Assembly: GCA_021788685.1 (NCBI GenBank)
Contig: JAJYKH010000167.1
Coordinates: forward strand, 1 to 6,270
Reading direction: 5' to 3'
DNA: 6,270 nucleotides
Source of the DNA: Deltaproteobacteria bacterium
Lineage (GTDB): Bacteria; Desulfobacterota; Desulfobulbia; Desulfobulbales; UBA5123
Positions 1 to 4,548 of the stretch are shown here, one piece after another; positions within the stretch are counted from its first letter, which is position 1; every line of letters begins with the position of its first letter. The notes under the pieces are model-generated. The model was not told where the DNA came from, ran no database searches, and saw nothing but the letters and a program-made list of their open reading frames with translations. The translations under genes and the position numbers were made by a program.

Positions 1-1
1 C

Positions 2-721
2 GGGGAAGGGGAGGCCGCGGTCCGCTTTGCCGTGCAGGACAGCGGGATCGGCATCCCGCCCGAGCGGCAGCAGGCCGTGTTCGAAAAATTCACCCAGGCG
101 GACGGCTCCACCACCCGGAAATACGGAGGGACCGGCCTGGGGCTCGCCATCTGCAAGCAGCTGGTGGAGCTGATGGGGGGGAAGATCACCCTCGTCAGCG
201 AGCCGGGCCGGGGCAGCACCTTCGGCTTCACCCTGCCCTTTACCCTGGCCCCGGCGGCCGAGCCACCGCCGGCCCTGGCGGGGGAGACCGCACCGTCGCC
301 CGGTGCCAGGGACTGCCGGGAGCAGCCGGTGGTCCTCCTGGTGGAAGACAACCCCGTCAACCAGCGGCTGGCGAGCATCCTCATCGGCAAGCAGGGATGC
401 AAGCCGCTGGTGGCCGCCGACGGGATCGAGGCGCTCGACGCCCTGCGGGAGCACGACTGCGATCTGGTCCTGATGGATATCCAGATGCCGCGGCTGGACG
501 GCCTGGCCGCCACCAGGAAGATCCGGGAGCTGGAAGGCTCCCCTGCCCGGAACGAGTATGCCGGCCTGCGGAAGTCCGGACCCATCCCTGTCATCGGCCT
601 CACCGCCCACGCCCGCAAGCAGGACGAGGAGGCCGCCTATCAGGCGGGGATGAACGGCTTTCTGACCAAGCCCATCGTGAGGGAGAAGCTGGCGGCGCTT
701 CTCCGGCAATACCTCACGTAG
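2..721 (+). CDS. Hybrid sensor histidine kinase, C-terminal part (HATPase + receiver), 5' truncated
   Basis: The 5' end lies outside the window; 239 residues remain. Numbering from the first full codon, residues 1-70 are the end of a HATPase_c domain, with the G1 box D13-S-G-I-G17, the F box (FEKF, 27-30) and the G2 box GGTGLG (42-47). A Pro/Ala-rich linker (about 71-107) leads to a receiver domain (about 109-239). The receiver has acidic residues E115-D116, phospho-acceptor Asp159 in LMDIQMP, Thr201 in GLTAH and Lys223 in LTKP, so all key residues are present. In the family, ATP-derived phosphate moves from a kinase His (off-window) to a receiver Asp, often onward to an Hpt protein; no Hpt domain follows here. 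The loop before beta-4 (about 176-193) is longer than usual. The signal sensed and the partner regulator cannot be told. The TAG stop overlaps the start of a repeat, and tsaE converges from the right. Confidence 0.95.
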   Translation, partial: GEGEAAVRFAVQDSGIGIPPERQQAVFEKFTQADGSTTRKYGGTGLGLAICKQLVELMGGKITLVSEPGRGSTFGFTLPFTLAPAAEPPPALAGETAPSPGARDCREQPVVLLVEDNPVNQRLASILIGKQGCKPLVAADGIEALDALREHDCDLVLMDIQMPRLDGLAATRKIRELEGSPARNEYAGLRKSGPIPVIGLTAHARKQDEEAAYQAGMNGFLTKPIVREKLAALLRQYLT

Positions 722-766
722 CGTTCAGGGGGCAGCTGTCAGGTATCGGCCGCCAGCTATCAGCCA
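720..766 (+). repeat. Short interspersed repeat, GCTGA/TCAGC type (left copy of pair 1)
   Basis: Units AGCGTTCAG (720-728), CAGCTGTCAG (732-741) and GCCAGCTATCAGCC (752-765) lie directly after the kinase; the first two bases of the repeat are the last two of its TAG stop. The same units occur in opposite orientation at 858-890: AGCGTTCAG followed by CTGTCAG is found in both, with seven extra bases between them here. Such QLSA/SAIS-coding repeats are a known kind of dispersed intergenic repeat in many bacterial genomes. The family assignment here is by eye. Confidence 0.7.
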
Positions 767-831
767 GAAGCCGACCGGCAACAGAGAAAACCGAAGGCAT
801 CGTTTGCCGGAGCGTCTAAGGTCGCCTGCCT

Positions 832-1350
832 TCATCCCGCTCCTCCGTCCTGGTCTTGCTGACAGCTGAACGCTGGTGGCTGATCGCTCAGTTGGGCCAG
901 CCGCTCCTCCCAGGCGCTCCCGAAAGCGGTCACCGTGACGGTCCGGGCGGTGGCCGATTCCAGGCGGAGCTCGATGTGGAGCCGCTCGGCCGGCAGCATC
1001 GAGCCCAGCCGGTCCGGCCATTCGATCACCGCCATCCCCTCTCCGTACAACCAATCCTCCACCCCCAGCTCCGCCAGCTCCTCCTCGCTTCCCAGCCGGT
1101 AAAGATCGAGATGATAGAGGGGCAGCCGTCCCGGGTATTCGTGGAGGAGGCTGAAGGTGGGACTGGTGATGTAGCAGGTGGGGGGCACCCCCAGCCCCTG
1201 GCCGATCGCCTGGGTGAGGGTGGTCTTGCCGGCCCCGAGGGAGCCGCCCAGGGTGACCACGTCGCCGGGGCGGGCTGCCTCGCCCAAGCGGCGGCCCAAG
1301 GCGGCGGTGGCCTCAGGCGATTCGAGGCGGAGGGTGATCGATGTCGCCAT
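832..1350 (-). CDS. tsaE: TsaE, tRNA threonylcarbamoyladenosine biosynthesis ATPase
   Basis: TsaE is the P-loop ATPase that works with TsaB and TsaD in the cytoplasm to make t6A37 on ANN-decoding tRNAs. From the ATG at 1350 (172 residues) the motifs are Walker A GSLGAGKTT (36-44), the SPTF segment (63-66), HLDLYRL (80-86) with the acidic Asp82, and IEW (109-111). All sit at the spacing expected for the family. The usual GDLGAGKT Asp is Ser37 here. An in-frame TTG at 1368 would add six residues (MKPSPS). I prefer the ATG because it places the N-terminus as in known TsaE, but neither start has a convincing Shine-Dalgarno sequence. The last 20 or so residues (from about SDQPP) exceed the normal 150-160 residue family length and come from a dispersed repeat. 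The gene is 51 bp downstream of the cytochrome gene on the same strand, so co-transcription is plausible. Confidence 0.95.
   Translation of the reverse strand: MATSITLRLESPEATAALGRRLGEAARPGDVVTLGGSLGAGKTTLTQAIGQGLGVPPTCYITSPTFSLLHEYPGRLPLYHLDLYRLGSEEELAELGVEDWLYGEGMAVIEWPDRLGSMLPAERLHIELRLESATARTVTVTAFGSAWEERLAQLSDQPPAFSCQQDQDGGAG
858..890 (-). repeat. Short interspersed repeat, GCTGA type, inside the 3' end of tsaE (right copy of pair 1)
   Basis: The plus strand shows GCTGACAGCTGAACGC followed by TGGTGGCTGATCGCTC, made of GCTGA units. It is the inverted counterpart of the copy at 720-766 and resembles the arms of the element at 1692-1797. It lies wholly inside the tsaE reading frame and encodes the tail residues SDQPPAFSCQ. 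Confidence 0.75.
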
Positions 1351-1360
1351 GGATGGTGAA

Positions 1361-1401
1361 GGTTTCAACGGTCCAGCGGTTCCAACGGCTTGAACGGTTT
1401 C
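1361..1401. repeat. Imperfect 17-18 bp tandem repeat upstream of tsaE
   Basis: GGTTTCAACGG (1361-1371), GGTTCCAACGG (1378-1388) and a partial GGTTTC (1396-1401) recur with periods of 17 and 18 bp, about 2.4 copies. The array fills the gap between the tsaE ATG and the cytochrome stop codon, so it occupies the place where a tsaE ribosome binding site would be expected. It is unlike the GCTGA-type repeats in sequence. Confidence 0.65.
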
Positions 1402-1674
1402 TTACGATTGCACCTTCTTGTGGCAGAGCAGGCACCGGTACTTGGGGGGGTGGTTGGCGGGCAGCGGTGCTTCGCCCTTGGGATTGTGGCACGACTCGCA
1501 GGCCTTTTCCGCCTCCTTCTTGTCCATCGGGTAGAAGCGGCTGTGGATTTCGTCGTTGGGCAGCTTGGCCGTGGACTCGGGCGGCGCGCTCCACAGGAAC
1601 CAGAAGATCCCGGCGCAGACGAGCAGAAAGAGCGCATGGTAGAGATAGGTCCGCTTGCCTTCCTTGATGGCCAT
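1402..1674 (-). CDS. Small membrane-anchored diheme c-type cytochrome
   Basis: The 90-residue product has a short basic N-terminus, one hydrophobic segment (about residues 11-28, YLYHALFLLVCAGIFWFLW) and a periplasmic tail with two heme c motifs, CESCH (59-63) and CLLCH (81-85). His44 and His75 are candidate distal ligands for bis-His hemes. No signal peptidase site or good lipobox is apparent (Cys20 follows LLV), so I read the hydrophobic segment as an uncleaved anchor. It would be exported by Sec, loaded by the cytochrome c maturation machinery, and carry electrons at the outer face of the inner membrane; its partners are unknown. The start is well supported by AAGGAG seven bases upstream. 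The flavoprotein gene ends 125 bp upstream and tsaE follows 51 bp downstream. I do not recognise a named family beyond multiheme cytochrome c. Confidence 0.88.
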   Translation of the reverse strand: MAIKEGKRTYLYHALFLLVCAGIFWFLWSAPPESTAKLPNDEIHSRFYPMDKKEAEKACESCHNPKGEAPLPANHPPKYRCLLCHKKVQS

Positions 1675-1680
1675 TCCGTT

Positions 1681-1686
1681 CTCCTT
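1681..1686 (-). promoter_or_regulatory. Ribosome binding site of the diheme cytochrome gene
   Basis: The minus strand reads AAGGAG, then seven bases, then ATG at 1674. It fixes the start of the small cytochrome and lies five bases from the near arm of the inverted-repeat element at 1692-1797, so a folded transcript would leave the site just free. Confidence 0.75.
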
Positions 1687-1691
1687 TTTGA

Positions 1692-1797
1692 AAGCGGTCA
1701 GCGATCAGCCGTCAGCTTAACATCGACTGTTTGCCGCCCGCGTGATCAGTGGTTGGAATGTTTTTTGCCTTTGCTGACAGCTGATTGCTGACCGCTT
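1692..1797. repeat. 106-bp element with 25-bp near-perfect terminal inverted repeats (GCTGA family)
   Basis: The left arm is 1692-1716 (begins AAGCGGTCAGCGATCAGC). The right arm is 1773-1797 (ends GCTGACCGCTT). They are inverse complements at 23 of 25 positions; the mismatches are at pairs 1703/1786 and 1710/1779. In RNA of either strand one of the two mismatches becomes a G-U pair. The 56-bp interior (1717-1772) encodes nothing evident. The element starts five bases upstream of the cytochrome ribosome binding site and ends two bases before the flavoprotein stop codon, filling the intergenic space. It could be a small non-autonomous mobile repeat or a REP/BIME-like hairpin affecting the transcript. 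No target-site duplication is obvious, so mobility is unproven. Confidence 0.75.
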
Positions 1798-1799
1798 CT

Positions 1800-2828
1800 T
1801 CAATCTCCCATCTCCAGGGCTCTGAACCCCACCATCCCGGTCCGCAGCGCGAAGACGAACGCCTCCATGGCGAGCCGGCAGGAGAGGCTTCCCCGGAGGA
1901 GACGGAGGAACCGGGCATGGAGCTGCTGCTTGCGGATGAGGCGCTCCATCTTGGGCGATCGGTAGTCCTTGTCGAGAATGGTGGCGGCCGCGGTCTCCCC
2001 CGAGAGGATGGCCGGATAGATGCCCTCCCCGGTCAGCCCGGAGGCGAGGCCCGCCGCATCCCCCACCAGAAACATGTTGCCGAACCGCCATCCCCGGTAA
2101 TCGAAATTGATGAGGGCGGCCTGGATCTTGGCCCCCCGGAGATCGATCCCCCGCTGCTTCGCCCATTCCGGCAGACAGGCGAGCAGGTCCCGGGGCCGCG
2201 CCCCCTGGCGGGCGGCATACGCGCCCACCGAGGCGGCGCCCCGGTGGGGAAAGATCCAGGCGTAGCCGTGCCGGAACAAGCGGTTTTCGAGGTGCCATTC
2301 CATGTGGGCGAAATCGCCAGGGACCATGCAGTTGATGCCGGTTCCCACCCGCTCGCAGGGGAGGCCGAGGGCGCGCCGCACAAGCGAGCTGTTGCCGTCC
2401 GCCCCCACCAGGTGGCGCCAGCCGAACCGGCCGGCGCTGGTCTCCAGGCTCCCGTCCGCCACCCCCAGGGCCCGGGTGGCGGTCATCACCGTCACCCCGG
2501 CGGCCCGGGCCTGGGCGAGCATCCATTCGCCCAGCTTGCGCCGGTCGACGGTGGAGATGATGGGGTCCCGAGCCCGGACGACGGCGTGCTGGGAGGGGGA
2601 AAAGACGTGCTGCTGCCGGAAGGATTTCTCGATAAGATCCTCCGGCAGCCGGCTGCACAGTCCGGCCCAGGTGACGCCGCCCGCGCACACCTTGGCCCCC
2701 ACCTCCTGCTGCCGCTCCAGGAGCAGCACCTCCTTGCCGCTGCGGGCAAGCGCGGTGGCGCAGGCCAAGCCGCCCGGCCCCGCGCCGATGACGATGGTAT
2801 GAAAGCTGCTTTGGAGCTGCCCGCCCAT
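1800..2828 (-). CDS. Geranylgeranyl reductase family FAD-dependent oxidoreductase
   Basis: This 342-residue flavoprotein has the p-hydroxybenzoate hydroxylase fold features of the geranylgeranyl reductase family. Visible are the Rossmann FAD motif GAGPGG (15-20), Glu38 at the end of beta-2, a Cys-Gly-Gly segment KVCAGG (46-51), the GADGNSS motif (142-148), YAWIFP (189-194), which matches the family's YxWxFP substrate-cavity motif, and the second FAD motif GDAAGLASGLTGEG (256-269). Family members reduce isoprenoid double bonds in lipids, chlorophyll or menaquinone side chains. In a respiring bacterium a quinone or polyprenyl substrate is a reasonable guess but is not shown. The C-terminus is somewhat short compared with archaeal members. 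The ATG at 2828 has GGAAGAG four bases upstream. It heads a minus-strand group with the diheme cytochrome and tsaE, and is divergent from the M23 gene. Confidence 0.9.
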   Translation of the reverse strand: MGGQLQSSFHTIVIGAGPGGLACATALARSGKEVLLLERQQEVGAKVCAGGVTWAGLCSRLPEDLIEKSFRQQHVFSPSQHAVVRARDPIISTVDRRKLGEWMLAQARAAGVTVMTATRALGVADGSLETSAGRFGWRHLVGADGNSSLVRRALGLPCERVGTGINCMVPGDFAHMEWHLENRLFRHGYAWIFPHRGAASVGAYAARQGARPRDLLACLPEWAKQRGIDLRGAKIQAALINFDYRGWRFGNMFLVGDAAGLASGLTGEGIYPAILSGETAAATILDKDYRSPKMERLIRKQQLHARFLRLLRGSLSCRLAMEAFVFALRTGMVGFRALEMGD

Positions 2829-2848
2829 GAAACTCTTCCGGCCCCGTG

Positions 2849-2877
2849 TTGCCAGCCCGCCGCGAGTCTGTTATGAT
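2849..2877 (+). promoter_or_regulatory. Predicted extended -10 sigma70-type promoter, facing the M23 peptidase gene
   Basis: The -35 TTGCCA (2849-2854) matches TTGACA at five of six positions. A 17-bp spacer follows, then the -10 TATGAT (2872-2877), which matches TATAAT at five of six. TG at 2869-2870 forms an extended -10 (TGnTATGAT). Transcription would start near 2884, leaving a leader of about 200 nt before the M23 start. It lies only 21 bp from the oppositely oriented flavoprotein ATG, so the two genes probably share a control region. I found no comparably good minus-strand promoter. Confidence 0.6.
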
Positions 2878-2899
2878 TCGCCGGGCTGTGACCGGCCGC

Positions 2900-3025
2900 C
2901 CCGGGTTGCTCCCGCAAATGCCCATCCCGGGCGGGCTCGGCATGATTTCAGCCATACTACCTTTTTTGTCCGCAACATGGTAGTAGCCCCAGCAACTTTT
3001 CGGGCTGGCCGGTCCGGGCCCGGCC
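2900..3025 (+). other. Intergenic leader region with several inverted repeats
   Basis: Within the predicted M23 leader there are three small symmetric structures. TTGC/GCAA (2906-2909 with 2914-2917) is nested between two CCCGGG copies (2900-2905 and 2926-2931). TACTACC (2955-2961) pairs with GGTAGTA (2979-2985) across 17 bases. GGCCGG (3007-3012) pairs with CCGGCC (3020-3025). The TACTACC pair is the least likely to arise from high GC content and could be a dyad operator or an RNA stem. I do not recognise a known riboswitch. Confidence 0.35.
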
Positions 3026-3067
3026 GCTTGACTGATGTTTTTCCCTCGCCCTGCCAACCCTTACATC

Positions 3068-3073
3068 GGAGGA
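3068..3073 (+). promoter_or_regulatory. Ribosome binding site of the M23 peptidase gene
   Basis: GGAGGA lies nine bases before the ATG at 3083 and is the strongest Shine-Dalgarno sequence near that frame. It supports this start, which also gives a natural N-terminus ahead of the membrane anchor. Confidence 0.8.
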
Positions 3074-3082
3074 TCTTGATCC

Positions 3083-4486
3083 ATGTCCCTTGATTCCGCG
3101 GAAAAGAGAGCCAAAAAGGGATCGTCCCCGGCCTTGCTGCTCATTCCCCTGCTGATTCTGGCGGCGGTTGGCGCCGTCTTGTGGCGGCTGCACGAAGGGG
3201 AGCCGCCACAGATCACCTTCGCCCACGAGCCCCAGTTCCTGGGCAGCAAGAGCACCATCTCCTTCAAAGCGAGCGATGCGAAAAGCGGCCTGGCCTCTCT
3301 TCACGTGGCCCTGATCCAGGGCCAGAAGACGGCGGACGTGTATGACCAGAAGTTGGAGCGCCGGGGCTGGTTCTCCTCGGCCGGGCCCAACGTCCTGGAG
3401 GCCTCCTTCCAGGTCGAGCCCAAGACCCTGGGGTTTGCCCAGGGCAATGCGGAGCTGGTGGTGACGGCGCACGATTTTTCCTGGCGGAATTTCCGCCGGG
3501 GCAACGTGACCACCCTCACCATCCCGGTGGTGATCGACACCCGGCCGCCGCTCGTCTCGGTCCTGAACGCCACCCGCTATATCCGCAACGGCGGCTCCGG
3601 GGTGGTGGTGTACCGGACCGACGAGCCGGCCGGCCGCCATGGCGTGGTGGTGAACGACAATTTCAATCCCGGCTATCCCCTCGCCGGCCAGCCTGAAAAC
3701 ACCTACGTGGCTTACGTGGCGGTGCCCCACCAAGCCGATAGCGTCAATGCTTACGTCACCGCGGTGGACAAGGCGGGCAACGAGGCCAGGGTGCCGGTGC
3801 CCTTCATTTTCAAGAAGAAGGAATACCGGAACGACACGCTGGAGATCAGCGACAGCTTCCTCAACAGCAAGATGCCGGAGTTCCAGGCCCATTACGACCT
3901 TTCCGGCACGCCGGTCGAGCAGTTCATCGAGGTCAACAACCGGGTCCGGAAGGAAAACAACGCGAAAATCAAGGAAGTCTGCTCCATCTCGACCTCCGAG
4001 CGGCTGTGGAAGGGCGCTTTCCTGCAGATGGCCAGGAGCAGCCGCCGCGCCGGCTATGCCGACCATCGCACTTACACGTACCAGGGCAAGGAGATCGACA
4101 ACCAGTATCACCTGGGGCTCGACTTGGCCTCCACTGCCCATGCGAACGTGGATGCCTCCAACCGGGGCAAGGTGGTGTTCGCCGACTACCTGGGCATTTA
4201 CGGCAACGCCGTCATCCTCGATCATGGGCAGGGGGTGTTCAGCCTCTATGGGCACATGAGCCAGATCAAGGTGAAGGTGGGCGATCTCGTCGAGCAGGGC
4301 GGCCTTCTCGGACAATCCGGATTCACGGGCATGGCGGGCGGGGACCATCTCCATTTCAGCATCCTGGTGAACGGTCTTTTCGTCGATCCGGTCGAGTGGC
4401 TTGACCCCCACTGGCTCCAGGTCAGCATCGATGATTTCGTGAAACCGGCCGCGGCCCAGGCGGCAGCCGGCCAGCCCGCGTCCTGA
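3083..4486 (+). CDS. Membrane-anchored M23 (LytM-type) metallopeptidase with Ig-like domains
   Basis: The 467-residue protein has a short basic N-terminus (EKRAKK), one transmembrane segment (about 16-34) and a long periplasmic part. Residues about 41-150 and 152-245 look like two beta-sandwich, Ig-like domains; the second ends with DKAGNEA, typical of such repeats. A charged, probably helical stretch follows (about 246-325), then the M23 domain. Its zinc ligands are His343 and Asp347 (HLGLD) and His424 of HLH, with His391 (YGHMS) and His422 completing the active site. All are present, so an active endopeptidase cutting peptidoglycan cross-links is expected rather than an EnvC-like degenerate activator. 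The C-terminus is Ala-rich. Some family members instead act on pilins or bacteriocins. The gene is 62 bp upstream of mutL on the same strand but separated from it by a strong hairpin. Confidence 0.92.
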   Translation: MSLDSAEKRAKKGSSPALLLIPLLILAAVGAVLWRLHEGEPPQITFAHEPQFLGSKSTISFKASDAKSGLASLHVALIQGQKTADVYDQKLERRGWFSSAGPNVLEASFQVEPKTLGFAQGNAELVVTAHDFSWRNFRRGNVTTLTIPVVIDTRPPLVSVLNATRYIRNGGSGVVVYRTDEPAGRHGVVVNDNFNPGYPLAGQPENTYVAYVAVPHQADSVNAYVTAVDKAGNEARVPVPFIFKKKEYRNDTLEISDSFLNSKMPEFQAHYDLSGTPVEQFIEVNNRVRKENNAKIKEVCSISTSERLWKGAFLQMARSSRRAGYADHRTYTYQGKEIDNQYHLGLDLASTAHANVDASNRGKVVFADYLGIYGNAVILDHGQGVFSLYGHMSQIKVKVGDLVEQGGLLGQSGFTGMAGGDHLHFSILVNGLFVDPVEWLDPHWLQVSIDDFVKPAAAQAAAGQPAS

Positions 4487-4491
4487 CGCGG

Positions 4492-4540
4492 CGATCCGGC
4501 GATCCATCGTTCGAAGCCCGAACGCCGGATCGCCGGATCG
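4492..4540. repeat. Strong stem-loop repeat (CGATCCGG type) between the M23 gene and mutL
   Basis: A perfect 14-bp inverted repeat, CGATCCGGCGATCC (4492-4505) with GGATCGCCGGATCG (4527-4540), encloses a second 6-bp stem, CGTTCG (4508-4513) with CGAACG (4519-4524). Only a 2x2 internal loop separates them, and the apical loop has five bases (4514-4518). Each outer arm itself holds GATCC twice. No T-run follows (TTGG), so it is not a canonical intrinsic terminator. It starts six bases after the M23 stop codon and ends eight bases before the mutL ATG. It may be a dispersed palindromic repeat, an mRNA-processing or stabilising structure, or a translation-damping hairpin for mutL. Confidence 0.85.
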
Positions 4541-4548
4541 TTGGAACC

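Noticed and set aside
775..810. CCGGCAA/TTGCCGG hairpin between the kinase and tsaE as a bidirectional terminator
   Set aside because: The stem is only 7 bp with a 22-base loop, and no T-run follows on either strand.
1361..1401. CRISPR-like reading of the GGTTTCAACGG tandem units
   Set aside because: There are only about 2.4 imperfect copies, spacers are 6-7 bp, and no cas genes are present.
1402..1674. Lipoprotein reading of the small cytochrome, using Cys20 as lipidated residue
   Set aside because: The preceding LLV does not fit a lipobox, and the hydrophobic stretch continues past the Cys, as in a membrane anchor.
2918..2983. A 21-codon plus-strand leader peptide (starts MPIPGGLGM) in the M23 leader
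   Set aside because: There is no Shine-Dalgarno sequence, no regulatory codon pattern and no other support.
3007..3042. GC hairpin followed by GTTTTT as an intrinsic terminator or attenuator before the M23 gene
   Set aside because: The T-run begins about a dozen bases after a 6-bp stem, too far for a normal intrinsic terminator.
1717..3057. A 446-codon minus-strand frame overlapping the flavoprotein gene
   Set aside because: The flavoprotein frame has all the FAD and family motifs; this other frame on the same strand is Gly/Arg/Pro-rich with no motifs.
2957..4507. A 516-codon open frame on the minus strand across the M23 gene
   Set aside because: It lies antisense to a gene with complete M23 motifs, has low-complexity composition without recognisable domains, and is a codon-bias shadow in GC-rich DNA.
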